Assembly (NCBI RefSeq): GCF_040939785.1
Contig: NZ_CP162553.1
Span: 7,397,001-7,461,000, forward strand
Direction: 5' to 3'
Origin: Bradyrhizobium lupini
Lineage (GTDB): Bacteria; Pseudomonadota; Alphaproteobacteria; Rhizobiales; Xanthobacteraceae
Length of the DNA stretch: 64,000 bases
Part shown: piece after piece, positions 38,395 to 54,075 of the stretch
How positions within the stretch are numbered: position 1 is the first letter of the stretch
Layout of the letters: each line of letters begins with the position of its first letter
Program-made: the position numbers and the translations under genes
Notes under the pieces: generated by a model
Seen by the model: the letters and a program-made list of their open reading frames with translations, nothing else
What the model was told of the DNA's origin: nothing
The model's database searches: none

Positions 38395-38725
38395 GGGCTC
38401 CAGAAGAGCCTTTAGGAGAGCCTCCAGGATAGCCTTGCATTAAGGATGATCAGCGAAGAGGTCGAGCTAGCCAGGTGGCCGGCTGGGCCTCTTTGTACGA
38501 ATCAGCTTCAACTGCCTCACGGATTAAGCCTTAATTCGCTCCGCACTTGTCAGGCGCGAATTGGGCTATATCTGTCGCTACGCCCTCTGCTTCTGCCAAG
38601 TGCCTCTACCAAGTTCTTCTGCCAAGTTCCTGCATCACGGGACGTCCATCGGCCTTCCGGCAGATCCAGCCCCGACTGGCAGCCGGGCCTGGCGATGTCC
38701 GCCTCTTCAAAACCCTAGGTGACTC
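38395..38725. other. tig-clpP intergenic region, no gene seen
   Basis: 331 bases without a coding region. Short imperfect repeats occur: AGAGCCTTTAGG/AGAGCCTCCAGG/ATAGCCTT at 38404-38438, and TTCTGCCAAGT twice plus ACCAAGT at 38590-38630. The clpP promoter should lie here; I could not define it. Confidence 0.45.
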
Positions 38726-39361
38726 ATGCGCGATCCGGTTGAAACCTACATGAACCTCGTGCCCATGGTGGTCGAGCAGACCAACCGTGGCGAGCGCGCC
38801 TACGACATTTTCTCGCGCCTTCTGAAAGAGCGCATCATCTTCCTGACCGGGCCGGTCGAGGACGGCATGTCGACGCTGATCGTCGCGCAGCTGTTGTTCC
38901 TTGAGGCGGAAAATCCGAAGAAGGAAATCTCGATGTACATCAACTCGCCGGGCGGCGTGGTGACGTCGGGCCTCGCGATCTACGACACCATGCAGTTCAT
39001 TCGTCCGCCGGTCTCGACGCTGTGCACCGGCCAGGCCGCCTCGATGGGCTCGCTGCTGCTCTGCGCCGGCGAGAAGGACATGCGCTTCTCGCTGCCGAAC
39101 GCGCGCATCATGGTGCATCAGCCCTCCGGCGGCTTCCAGGGCCAGGCCACCGACATCATGCTGCACGCCCAGGAAATCCTGAACCTGAAGAAGCGGCTCA
39201 ACGAGATCTACGTGAAGCACACCGGCCAGACCTACAAGGCGATCGAGGACGCGCTGGAACGCGACAAGTTCCTGACCGCGAGCGACGCCAAGGAGTTCGG
39301 CCTGGTCGACAGGGTGATCGACAAGCGCGCCGAGGAAACCGCGTCGCCGAAGACCCCGTAG
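38726..39361 (+). CDS. clpP: ATP-dependent Clp protease, proteolytic subunit
   Basis: Serine protease that forms the tetradecameric barrel used by ClpX and ClpA. 211 residues, with the nucleophile Ser in [11 protein letters not shown], the His in [17 protein letters not shown] and the Asp further down (about residue 171, region of [17 protein letters not shown]). [21 protein letters not shown] is also canonical. The start at ATG 38726 gives the usual short N-terminus [18 protein letters not shown]. clpX follows after 442 bases. Confidence 0.97.
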   Translation: MRDPVETYMNLVPMVVEQTNRGERAYDIFSRLLKERIIFLTGPVEDGMSTLIVAQLLFLEAENPKKEISMYINSPGGVVTSGLAIYDTMQFIRPPVSTLCTGQAASMGSLLLCAGEKDMRFSLPNARIMVHQPSGGFQGQATDIMLHAQEILNLKKRLNEIYVKHTGQTYKAIEDALERDKFLTASDAKEFGLVDRVIDKRAEETASPKTP

Positions 39362-39803
39362 CACTACTGTGCCGGCAATCCCTCTGGGACCGCGGGCACC
39401 ATCAGGGAGCGTTCACGTTAAGGACACGTGCGCGCGTCGCAAAACGCACTTTTGCGCCCTGCGACAGGCAGAAAGTTCCGCTTTCGTGCTTGTTTTTCGT
39501 GGCAATCCAGCAACGCCGGGGTGATTTCGATCACTTCGCCCGTGCCAAGACCGGAAATCACGGTATTGTCACGGGTAGCCGGCGACCCCCGATTAGCGAA
39601 TTCTTGATAGTCGGGTGCCAGCATGGTTCGCTATGACTGATCGGCTATGATCGCGGGGAATCGAATGACCGCGATTCTGCACGGCATGTAACGCGTAGGG
39701 TCTTTTTTGGTACGGAATTTGCTCTATTTGAAGGACTGTACCGGCTGTCGTGCCGGAATAGGGCGATCGAGCGGACGGGATCGAACCGCGGACGGAGACA
39801 TGA
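39362..39803. other. clpP-clpX intergenic region, no gene seen
   Basis: 442 bases; short open frames do not show conserved features or a start with a binding site. A long leader or separate clpX promoter is likely. There is no clear terminator after clpP, so cotranscription with clpX is possible. Confidence 0.45.
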
Positions 39804-41075
<1,272 letters not shown>

Positions 41076-41397
41076 TTTCGGCGCTGGAACGCTCCAATCG
41101 TCTCCTCAAGCAGGGGCTGCGGAAAGTATCTCCGCAGCCGGTGTTGCGTCGCTTATTTGCGTGCGTAAGCGCCTGATGGCGCGCGTCTTTCAATGACTTG
41201 ACACCCCCCGGGTCGATAGCCACCTAATGTCGGCGGCGAGTAAAAATTCTCTTCAAGATTCGCCTCAGTTCCGATTCGGCAAGCCGGTCCAACCTCAAAA
41301 GGACCGATCGGTATTGCGGGTCACCTCGGCACCTTGTGGCGGTTGCGCATGAGCATGGCGGGCTGCGTGCAAGGGGGCAAAGCAAAAGGAAAAGGCC
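41076..41397. other. clpX-lon intergenic region with promoter-like boxes
   Basis: 322 bases without a gene. A 9-bp stem (41115-41123/41131-41139, GGCTGCGGA) has no T run and may aid clpX transcript ending. A perfect TTGACA at 41198-41203 with CCTAAT at 41223-41228 is a candidate lon promoter, though the spacing (19) is long. Confidence 0.45.
41198..41228 (+). promoter_or_regulatory. possible lon promoter
   Basis: TTGACA (41198-41203) and CCTAAT (41223-41228), 19-base spacer, 170 bases before the lon ATG. A heat-shock sigma-32 reading is also possible, as CTTGACACC resembles its -35 box. Not tested by alignment. Confidence 0.3.
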
Positions 41398-43821
<2,424 letters not shown>

Positions 43822-43844
43822 GATCGCAGCTCGAAAAAGATGAT

Positions 43845-43873
43845 AAAACGGCGCCTTCGGGCGCCGTTTTTTT
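43845..43873 (+). terminator. rho-independent terminator of lon
   Basis: Perfect 11-bp stem AAAACGGCGCC/GGCGCCGTTTT with a TTCG tetraloop (43845-43870) followed by seven T. Confidence 0.95.
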
Positions 43874-43899
43874 GTGGGGCATTTTGTTTTGGGCAGCGG

Positions 43900-44313
43900 A
43901 TGACGACAATGCACATCGACGGGCAATGCCATTGCGGCGAGATTACCTTTGAAGCCGAGATCGACCCGGAGACGGTGTCGGTCTGCCACTGCACCGATTG
44001 CCAGACACTGACCGGCTCGCCCTTCCGGGTGACGGCCGTCTGTTCGGGCGCCGAAGTCCGCCTGACTGCCGGCACGCCCAGGATCTACGGCAAGCGCGGC
44101 GACAACGGCCGGATGCGCTTCCAGCACTTTTGCGCCGACTGCGGTTCCCCGCTGTTCACGAGCGGCGACGGCGACCAGGAGGACGATTGGGGCATCCGCT
44201 GGGGCAGCATCCGCCAGCGCGACAAATTGCGGCCCGTCAGGCAGATCTGGTGCCAGTCGGCGGCGGTGTGGATCGACGCGGTGCCGCTGCTGCCGGGCCG
44301 GCCACAGGATTGA
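43900..44313 (+). CDS. GFA family protein (S-(hydroxymethyl)glutathione synthase-like)
   Basis: 137 residues, a zinc-binding protein of the glutathione-dependent formaldehyde-activating family. Zinc ligands are GQCHCGEITFEAE, VCHCTDCQTLTGSPFR and HFCADCGSPLF. Most members of this broad family are not true Gfa enzymes, so function is open. Start is ATG 43900; an ATG at 43909 would shorten it by three residues. Confidence 0.87.
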   Translation: MTTMHIDGQCHCGEITFEAEIDPETVSVCHCTDCQTLTGSPFRVTAVCSGAEVRLTAGTPRIYGKRGDNGRMRFQHFCADCGSPLFTSGDGDQEDDWGIRWGSIRQRDKLRPVRQIWCQSAAVWIDAVPLLPGRPQD

Positions 44314-44376
44314 GGCCCTGGAATTGGCGTTCCGCGCTTGCCCGTTCGGGGCCGGTAGGGATAAAGAAGCGGCGAG

Positions 44377-44453
44377 GGGCGGTTAGCTCAGCTGGTTAGA
44401 GCATCTCGTTTACACCGAGAGGGTCGGGAGTTCGAATCTCTCACCGCCCACCA
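44377..44453 (+). tRNA. tRNA-Val (anticodon TAC)
   Basis: 77 bases with encoded CCA. Acceptor GGGCGGT pairs with ACCGCCC; D-arm AGCTCAGCTGGTTAGAGC; anticodon stem TCTCG/CGAGA with loop TTTACAC gives TAC; T-loop TTCGAAT. Confidence 0.96.
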
Positions 44454-44581
44454 GCCTTTGCTCGCTTCGCGAGCTTCGGCTCGGCGAGCCAGCCTCACAC
44501 GTTATTGGCGCGAAGCGAACGAAGGCTGCCGCGCCGAAGCCGATAGGCGCAGGCGGGCGATACCGAGCCACAGAGGCCCTG

Positions 44582-45442
44582 ATGCAACAACCAAGCGGAC
44601 ACGAGCAGAACGCCGATCAGATCGCCTACTGGAATGGCCCCAGCGGGCAGCGCTGGGCCGATCGCCATGCGGCGCAGGAGAGCCTGCTGGGACCCCTTGC
44701 CGACGTGCTGATCGCCCGCGCCAGGCCGAAGCCGGGCGAGCGCGTCCTCGACATCGGCTGTGGCTCCGGTGCGACGACGTTCGCGTTCGCGAAGGCTGTC
44801 GCGCCTGATGGCTTTGCGCTCGGGCTCGACGTCTCCGAGCCGATGCTGTCGCAGGCGCGCGCGTTTGCGCCAAAAGGCCTGCCGCTCGATTTCGTGCTGG
44901 CCGATGCGACGGTGCATCCGTTCGAGCCGGCGAGCTTTGACCTGCTGGCCTCGCGGTTCGGCGTGATGTTCTTCGCCGATCCCATCGCGTCTTTCACCAA
45001 TCTCCGCCGCGCGCTGAAGCCGACGGGACGGTTGGCGTTTGCCTGCTGGCGCGAGCCGAAGGAAAATCCGTGGATGATGGCGCCGCTTATGGCGGTCTAC
45101 AAGCACGTTCCCAAGATGCCGCCGGTCGGGCCGGAGGAGCCGGGCCCGTTCGCCTTCGCCTCCGAAGAGCGCGTGACGCGCATCCTGAAAGGCGCGGGCT
45201 TCGTCGACGTCGCGATGGAGCCGCACAATCTCGCGATGGACGTCGCGATTGGCGGCGGGCTCGATGCCGCGGTCGAAGGCTCGCTCCAGATCGGCCCGGC
45301 GAGCCGCGCGCTGCAAGGGCATCCGCCGGAGACCTATGCCGCGGCAAAAGCCTCGATCCGCGAGACGCTCGCGCCGTTCCTGAAGGGTCAGAGCGTGGCG
45401 CTCCAGGGCGCGATCTGGATCGTGACGGCGAAGGCGGCGTAG
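44582..45442 (+). CDS. class I SAM-dependent methyltransferase
   Basis: 286 residues, Rossmann-fold methyltransferase. SAM-binding motif I is VLDIGCGSGATTFAFAK, motif post-I GFALGLDVSEPMLSQAR, then DFVLADAT and FDLLASRFGVMFFADP (motif II). It resembles UbiE/Methyltransf_11 proteins. Whether it methylates a small molecule or protein is not evident. Start ATG 44582; it lies 130 bases after tRNA-Val. Confidence 0.88.
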   Translation: MQQPSGHEQNADQIAYWNGPSGQRWADRHAAQESLLGPLADVLIARARPKPGERVLDIGCGSGATTFAFAKAVAPDGFALGLDVSEPMLSQARAFAPKGLPLDFVLADATVHPFEPASFDLLASRFGVMFFADPIASFTNLRRALKPTGRLAFACWREPKENPWMMAPLMAVYKHVPKMPPVGPEEPGPFAFASEERVTRILKGAGFVDVAMEPHNLAMDVAIGGGLDAAVEGSLQIGPASRALQGHPPETYAAAKASIRETLAPFLKGQSVALQGAIWIVTAKAA

Positions 45443-45459
45443 GCGTCGCTCTGTCCTCA

Positions 45460-45543
45460 TCATTGCGAGCGCAGCGAAGCAATCCAGACCGTTCTCCGCG
45501 GAGGCAGTCTGGATTGCTTCGTCGCTTCGCTCCTCGCAATGAC
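45460..45543. repeat. palindromic intergenic repeat, family B, copy 2
   Basis: 84 bases with ends TCATTGCGAG and CTCGCAATGA, inner GAAGCAATCCAGAC/GTCTGGATTGCTTC; same element as 23250-23333. It lies between convergent genes. Confidence 0.85.
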
Positions 45544-45569
45544 GATGGGGACGCAGCAACGCAACTACC

Positions 45570-46535
45570 TCACACCACGTCATCCGGCGCCAGCGCGCAG
45601 CCATTGTCCGGATGCGTCTCGATCTGAAGCGTGGTGTGGCCGATGCGGTGGGAGCGCTTCAGCATCTGCGCCGTCTCCATCAGGAAGGCATCGCCGGCGC
45701 CGGTGGGCATGACGAGGTGGCAGGTCAGCGCCGTCTCGGTGGTCGAGATCGGCCAGACGTGGAGATCGTGGATCGCAGTGACGCCGGGCCGCTCCAGCAG
45801 AAGGATCTTGATCGCGGCAATGTCGGTGCCCCTGGGCGCCGCCGCCATCGACATGTCGATGGAGCCACGGAGCAGGCTGGTGGTGCTCCAGAGGATGGTG
45901 GCGCAGATGACGAGGCTGGTGACGGGATCGAGCCAGAGCCAGCCGGTCCAGATGATCAGCGCCGCCGAGATGACGACGCCGAGCGAGACCGCGGCGTCGG
46001 CCGCCATGTGCAGATAGGCGCCTTCGATGTTGATGTCGTCCTTGCGACCGCGCGCGAACAACATGGCGGTAAAACCGTTGATGAGGATGCCGATGCCGGC
46101 GACCACCATCACGGTGATGCCGGCGACCGGCTCCGGCTCCCGCAGGCGCAAAATCGCTTCCCAGCCGATCGCGCCGGTTGCGACCAGCAGGAACACCGCG
46201 TTCGCCAGCGCCGCCAGGATGGTGGAGGCGCGCAGGCCATAGGTGAAGCGGCCGCTGGGCGCGCGCCGCGCCGCGATCGACGCGCACCAGGCCACGACCA
46301 AGCCGAGCACGTCGGAAAGATTATGGCCGGCGTCCGCAAGCAGAGCCGTGGAGTTGCCGATATAGCCGTAGACGGCCTCCGCCAAGACCAGCGCGGTGTT
46401 GAGCGAGATGCCGATCGCGAATGCCTTGCCGAAACTGGCGGGCGCATGGGCATGGGCGTGGCCACCATGATCGTGATCGTGGCTATGATCATCGTGATGA
46501 TGGCCGTGATGGCCGTGATGGTCGTGGCTGCCCAC
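45570..46535 (-). CDS. cation diffusion facilitator (CzcD/ZitB-type zinc exporter)
   Basis: 321-residue inner-membrane Zn2+/H+ antiporter. The N-terminus has a His/Asp-rich stretch (about residues 4-30; MGSHDHHGHHGHHHDD) that can buffer metal. Six membrane helices follow with the H-x3-D metal pairs: AGHNLSD in helix 2 and LHMAAD in helix 5, typical of Zn-specific CDFs. The C-terminal cytoplasmic domain starts around 210 (DIAAIKILLLERPGVTAIHDLHVW). It is the last gene of the efflux operon, starting two bases after the RND stop. Confidence 0.93.
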   Translation of the reverse strand: MGSHDHHGHHGHHHDDHSHDHDHGGHAHAHAPASFGKAFAIGISLNTALVLAEAVYGYIGNSTALLADAGHNLSDVLGLVVAWCASIAARRAPSGRFTYGLRASTILAALANAVFLLVATGAIGWEAILRLREPEPVAGITVMVVAGIGILINGFTAMLFARGRKDDINIEGAYLHMAADAAVSLGVVISAALIIWTGWLWLDPVTSLVICATILWSTTSLLRGSIDMSMAAAPRGTDIAAIKILLLERPGVTAIHDLHVWPISTTETALTCHLVMPTGAGDAFLMETAQMLKRSHRIGHTTLQIETHPDNGCALAPDDVV

Positions 46536-46537
46536 CT

Positions 46538-49748
<3,211 letters not shown>

Positions 49749-49756
<8 letters not shown>

Positions 49757-50738
49757 GCTCGGCCTCGCCCTTGCCCATCTCCGCCTTCACGACGAAGCTG
49801 TTTTCCGCGACGTAATGCTCGCCGGCCGATAGACCGGCCTTGATCTCGACATGGCGCGGGTCGGAATCGCCAAGCTCCACCGGGCGCGCCTCGATCTTGT
49901 CGCCGTCCTCACGAACGAACACGATAGTCCTGTTCTCCAGCGTCTGGATCGCGCTTTTGCGCACCGCGACCGCGACGTTGCGGGCGGCGAGGATCAGCCG
50001 TGCCGTGACAAACAGGCCGGGACGCAAGCGCCCGTCCGGATTTGGCAGCACCACGCGCGCCAGCGCCGTCTGGGTCTCGCTCGAGCCGATCGGGGCCATG
50101 TAGGCGATCGTGCCCTTGATCTCGCCGCGGCCGTCGTCGGGATCGATCAGCACCTCGTCGTTGAGACGAACGCGCCGCAGATCCTGGCGATAGATCGACA
50201 GATCGACCCAGATGGTGGAGAGGTCGGCGACGACGAAGGCCGGCTTCTGCTCGGAGGCGTATTCGCCGAGCGAGATCTGCCGCTCGATGACGGTGCCGGC
50301 AAGCGGCGCCTTGAGCTCGTAGACGGTGAGGCTCTGGTTGCTCTCGATCGCGGCGAGCAGATCGTCCTTGCCGACCTCGTCGCCGATGTGCTTCTGGATC
50401 GATTTGGCAACGCCGGGAAAGCGCGGCGTCACCTGCACCACGGCTTCCTGGTTGGCGCGCAGGATGCCGTTGAAGGCGAGCGTGTCGGTCAGCGTGACGC
50501 TCCCGGCTTCCGCCAGCGTCACGCCGGCGGCGGCAAGCTTGACGTCGGAGATGCGGATCCGGTCGGCACCGTGCTCGTCCTGCTCGACATGGTCGTTCGG
50601 CTTCTCCGGCTTCTTGTCCGCGGCGTGTTCGGCATGCTCGACCCTGGCCGGGCCGAGCAGGGAATATCCGTAAGCGCCAAGTGCGACGCCAAGTGCGGCG
50701 GCAACGAATGCGACGAGGATGGTGGAGGACGTCTTCAT
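49749..50738 (-). CDS. periplasmic adaptor (HlyD/CzcB family) of the metal pump
   Basis: 329 residues: a membrane anchor/signal at 1-25, a His/Glu-rich stretch (HAEHAADKKPEKPNDHVEQDEHGADR, shown in part: HAEHAADKK..DEHGAD) that may bind metal, a beta-barrel, lipoyl (ELKAPLAGTVIERQISLGE) and helical hairpin domain. It bridges the RND pump to the outer-membrane channel. It overlaps the channel gene by four bases (ATGA) and the pump gene by eight, so translational coupling of all three is likely. Confidence 0.92.
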
Positions 50739-52009
50739 CGTGCGCTCTCCCGCGCCAGCGTAAAGGGATTGCCGACGAGCCCTTCGATGGTCGCCACCCC
50801 CGCGTGGAAATTCTGCAGCGCCTCCTGCTCGCGCAGCCGCGCCTGGGTGACGCTGGCCTGGGCATCGAGCACTTCGAGCAGGCTGAAGCGGCCCTGGCCG
50901 TAGCCTTGCGCGATGGCGTCCGAGGCTTCGGTGGCCTTGGGAATGGCGCTCTCGCGCAGCACCGCGAGCTCGCGCAGCGAGCCCTGCAGCGAGTCGTAGG
51001 CGCGGCCGGCGACCACGATCAGCGTGTTGCGGTTGGCCTCGCGCTCGGCCTTGGTCTTGGCGAGGCTTTCCTGGGCCGAAAGGATATTGCCCTGGTTCTG
51101 GTCGAACACGGGGATCGGCACCGAGACGGTGAGGCGCGCCGCGTCGTCATTGGTCTCGTTGAAATGGCGCCAGCCGGCGGCGATCCGCACGTCGGGATAG
51201 GGCCGTAGCCGCGCCAGCAACAGCTCGGCGTTGCGCTGGGCATAGATCGCGGTCCAGCGCACCAGCTGCGGATTGGCATCGATCGCGGCGACGACCGACT
51301 GGAACGTCGGCGGCCGTCCCATGGTGTCGAGCCGGCCGGAGACCTCGCCGAATTTCGGTGCCGCGTCGCCCATCAGGACCGCAAGCTCGCGCCGGGCGCT
51401 GGCCAGCGTCGCCTTGAAGCGCTCGCGGTCGGCCTTCACCAGTGCGGACGCCACCTCCGCACGGCCGGTCTCGGCCGGCGAGGAGGCGCCGGCCTCGACG
51501 CGTCGGCGCAAAAGCGGCGTCAGCCGGTCGATGGCGGTGATCTGCTCGTCGAGGATCTGGATGCGCCGCTGTGCGCCGAGCACGCTGAGGAAGGCGATCG
51601 CGGTCTCCGACAGCACCTCCAGCCTGACGGCTTTGCGCTGGATCGCGGCGACCTCGATGCCGGCGACGCCAGCTGCAATCCGCGCGTCGCGCTTGCCGAA
51701 CAGCTCGAAGGCCTGGCTGATCTGGAGCGTGGTCTCGGCCGATCGTGTGCCGCGATAGATGCCGGACCCGAACGAATTGTCCTGTTCGTAGGTCAGTTCC
51801 GGATTGAGAAGCGCACCTGCCTGGATGCGCTGGCCCGTGGCGATGCCGACATCGCGCTCCGCCGCGGTCAGCCGCGGGCTCGCGGCCAGCGCGCGCGAAA
51901 GCGCGCTCCGCATCGTCAGAGTCTGGGCGTGAGATGGCGCAAGCGCCGATCCGGCAATCAGACACGCTGCCGCGCACGCCAGGCGCGCGGCCATTCCCCT
52001 GAAAAACAT
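50735..52009 (-). CDS. TolC family outer-membrane efflux protein (CzcC-like)
   Basis: About 424 residues with signal peptide MFFRGMAARLACAAACLIAGSALAPSHA and two OEP repeats (ALSRALAASPRLTAAERDVG; MRLEV-type helices with KADRERFKATLASARRELAVLMGD). It forms the trimeric outer-membrane channel for the pump. I start at the ATG at 52009, after AGGTCGG; the longer in-frame reading upstream has no signal-peptide sense and overlaps the next gene. It ends with a four-base ATGA overlap with the adaptor gene. Confidence 0.9.
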   Translation of the reverse strand: MFFRGMAARLACAAACLIAGSALAPSHAQTLTMRSALSRALAASPRLTAAERDVGIATGQRIQAGALLNPELTYEQDNSFGSGIYRGTRSAETTLQISQAFELFGKRDARIAAGVAGIEVAAIQRKAVRLEVLSETAIAFLSVLGAQRRIQILDEQITAIDRLTPLLRRRVEAGASSPAETGRAEVASALVKADRERFKATLASARRELAVLMGDAAPKFGEVSGRLDTMGRPPTFQSVVAAIDANPQLVRWTAIYAQRNAELLLARLRPYPDVRIAAGWRHFNETNDDAARLTVSVPIPVFDQNQGNILSAQESLAKTKAEREANRNTLIVVAGRAYDSLQGSLRELAVLRESAIPKATEASDAIAQGYGQGRFSLLEVLDAQASVTQARLREQEALQNFHAGVATIEGLVGNPFTLARESAR

Positions 52010-52065
52010 GAAACCGACCTGTGAGGATGAACCGAATGGACGCTCGTGGCGCCCGACCAATCCGT

Positions 52066-52515
52066 TCAGGCCATATGTTTGGGAGGCGGGGAGTCGGTGT
52101 CGGGAACAATGCCGGCGAGCCGGGGTGCGCGTTGCGGGCGCGATGCGGACACGAGCCCGATCGATCCGGCCGGTGGCGTCGGCTGCGCCACCGTCACCGA
52201 GAAGCAGCCATGGCAATGATGCCCGCCGATGGCCTTGTGGTCGTTGTGATCCGCCGAGCCGTCAAGCACCGCGCTGATCTCCGAGCCGCCACCGGGCGTG
52301 GTGACGTCGATGTCGTGCAGGCCATGCAGCGCTCCCGCGAGCAGGTAGACGACCGCGATCAGCACAGACAGCAGCCCGCGCCAGTTGCGCGGCCGGCATG
52401 ATCCTGAGGGCTGGCGGTTCGCGAGCACGACGTCACTCTGGTTGCGGTCTGCGCCCGGCCTAGCATGGCGTTGGGAACAGTGTCGACCCGCAACATTGTT
52501 ACGTTCCGGGAACAA
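52066..52515 (-). CDS. small His-rich membrane protein at the head of the metal-efflux operon
   Basis: Up to 149 residues; a GTG at 52428 would give about 120 and a cleaner start (MLANRQPSG). One membrane or signal segment (LLSVLIAVVYLLAGALHGLHDI) and a metal-binding-like stretch DHNDHKAIGGHHCHGCFSV. The tail is Pro-rich. Placed 57 bases before the TolC-like gene on the same strand, it is probably part of the operon. The His/Cys stretch suggests metal sensing or buffering in the periplasm, as CnrX-like proteins do, but it is not recognisably CnrX. Confidence 0.7.
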   Translation of the reverse strand: MFPERNNVAGRHCSQRHARPGADRNQSDVVLANRQPSGSCRPRNWRGLLSVLIAVVYLLAGALHGLHDIDVTTPGGGSEISAVLDGSADHNDHKAIGGHHCHGCFSVTVAQPTPPAGSIGLVSASRPQRAPRLAGIVPDTDSPPPKHMA

Positions 52516-52548
52516 TTGCCGCAGCGCTCGCGAAGACGGCAGCTCTTC

Positions 52549-52773
52549 TCATTGGCGTGTGATCAAGCTCAGCCGAGCATCGGCTGCCGCTCCGCGTGCA
52601 ACGTTCGGCATATCGCCGCCTTCGACCGTGACGACGGCGCGGCAGCCCGCTTCCATGGCCCGTTCCAGCCATTTGATGGCTTCATCGATCCACTGGTCGT
52701 GGTGCTCGGGATCGGCGATCGCCTTTTCCCGGAATGCATCTGCCTGATGAAGGCACGCGGTTCTGCGATCCAC
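52549..52773 (-). CDS. small hypothetical protein
   Basis: 74 residues from the GTG at 52773, which has a strong GGGAGA site five bases upstream. The sequence (CLHQADAFREKAIADPEHHDQWIDEAIKWLERA) is highly helical and resembles a short tetratricopeptide-like hairpin. No family identified. An in-frame ATG at 52866 would extend it into the terminator hairpin, so GTG is preferred. Confidence 0.6.
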   Translation of the reverse strand: MDRRTACLHQADAFREKAIADPEHHDQWIDEAIKWLERAMEAGCRAVVTVEGGDMPNVARGAAADARLSLITRQ

Positions 52774-52861
52774 GCGGCTCTCCCGATCCGGAGGTTCCCG
52801 CCCCGAGCGCATCCTTGATGATCCGAGAGCCGGCGTCGTTAACATAGGACAGGAACCGGCG

Positions 52862-52905
52862 CACAAAAAGAAAGCCCCAGCCGGGACTTACCGGCTGAGG
52901 CTTTC
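52862..52905 (-). terminator. strong minus-strand terminator without an assigned gene upstream
   Basis: 15-bp stem (52870-52884 with 52891-52905; one position G-U on the minus strand), six-base loop, then CTTTTTGTGC on the minus strand. No minus-strand gene is evident between 52906 and 53041, so an untranslated RNA may end here. Confidence 0.7.
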
Positions 52906-53041
52906 GTGCTCACAAACTTCATCCTTGGGACTTGGACAGGTAATCCGCATCGCGCGGGTTCGTTCCCGCTGGCTCGGTCCAATTTGGAACGTTCCTTGTT
53001 CATTGTGATTAGCGACGAGGAGAAATTGAGGAGGACGGACC

Positions 53042-53116
53042 ATGGACGGATTGATTTATCTCATCGGCTTGATCGTGGTGGTCATGGCGATCTTGTCGTT
53101 CTTCGGCTTGCGCTGA
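53042..53116 (+). CDS. 24-residue single-helix membrane protein
   Basis: ATG at 53042, preceded by GAGGAGGACG (strong ribosome binding site), reads MDGLIYLIGLIVVVMAILSF then FGLR and stops at 53116. It is one hydrophobic helix with a short polar end. It lies 10 bases before the next membrane-protein gene, and both are probably cotranscribed. Its short length is compensated by an excellent translation start and a clear helix. Possibly a small regulator of the adjacent membrane protein (inference). Confidence 0.6.
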   Translation: MDGLIYLIGLIVVVMAILSFFGLR

Positions 53117-53126
53117 GAGAGCGGCG

Positions 53127-54020
53127 ATGACCATGGAAACTCTCATACGGGAAGACATCGTGGAAGGCGGCGGCGTCGCTGCCGATGAAAGGCGCATCAT
53201 CCAGTGGAGCTCGGTGATCGCAGGCGCTTTGGCTGCCGGCGCAATGTCGTTCATCCTGGTCGGCTTTGGAGTCGCCGTCGGCCTGGGCGTCAGTTCAGCC
53301 TCGCCGACATGGCGCGATGCATCGGCGGCGCTGGCTTTGCTGTCGGGGCTGTATCTGATCATCCAGGCGATTATCAGCTTCGGCTTCGGCGGCTATATCG
53401 CCGGCCGGACGACGCGACCAGCCCCGGCGGTCACAACGATCGAAGACGAGGGCGAACGGCGGGACGGGCTGCATGGCCTGATGTCCTGGGCGCTCGCCGT
53501 GCTGCTTGGTGCCGCTCTGCTCGCGATGCTCGGCGCAGCTGCGATTGACCGCTCGCCGATGCGCAGTTCGGCGAGCAGTACCTCCGCCGCCGAGCCTCTG
53601 TTGAGCTACGAGCTGGATAAGCTGTTTCGCGCAGCGCGGCGGCCCCCCAACACCGACCTCAGGGAACCTCGTGCCGAAGCGGGACGCATCCTGATGACGG
53701 CGTCGAGCCACAGCGGCGTCAGCACCGATGACCGGGCCTACCTCGTGCAGCAGGTGGCCGCGTTGACGGGACTTGCAGCACCCGACTCGGAGCGACGGGT
53801 CGACACGCTGATCGCGGATTCAAGGACGGCCATCAATCGGGCGCGGCGTAACTCCATCATCGTCGCCTTCTCCGTTGCGGCAGCAACCCTGATCGGCGCT
53901 GCGGTGGCCTGGGCTGCGGCTGTTGCCGGTGGCCGGCATCGCGACGGCGCGCCGCTCCCGAACTGGATGGCGAGCTCCAACCGCTTCCATCGCTCTCCGC
54001 GTGCGATGCGGGTGCCGTAA
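53127..54020 (+). CDS. membrane protein of unknown function
   Basis: 297 residues with about four hydrophobic helices (around 26-58, 68-92, 114-138, 241-266) and a polar insert (140-230) between helices 3 and 4. Small-residue-rich helices (GALAAGAMSFILVGFGVAVGLGV) resemble PRC/YrzE-type membrane proteins found in stress loci, but I do not recognise a named family. The 24-residue gene precedes it by 10 bases. Confidence 0.72.
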   Translation: MTMETLIREDIVEGGGVAADERRIIQWSSVIAGALAAGAMSFILVGFGVAVGLGVSSASPTWRDASAALALLSGLYLIIQAIISFGFGGYIAGRTTRPAPAVTTIEDEGERRDGLHGLMSWALAVLLGAALLAMLGAAAIDRSPMRSSASSTSAAEPLLSYELDKLFRAARRPPNTDLREPRAEAGRILMTASSHSGVSTDDRAYLVQQVAALTGLAAPDSERRVDTLIADSRTAINRARRNSIIVAFSVAAATLIGAAVAWAAAVAGGRHRDGAPLPNWMASSNRFHRSPRAMRVP

Positions 54021-54031
54021 CGTGCAGGACG

Positions 54032-54059
54032 ATGGCCGGGAGCGATCCCGGCCATATTG
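54032..54059 (+). terminator. hairpin between convergent genes
   Basis: 9-bp stem ATGGCCGGG/CCCGGCCAT (54032-54040, 54047-54055) followed by ATTGCCTTTT. A moderate rho-independent terminator of the membrane-protein gene, with a short T run. Confidence 0.5.
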
Positions 54060-54075
54060 CCTTTTGACGAGAGGC

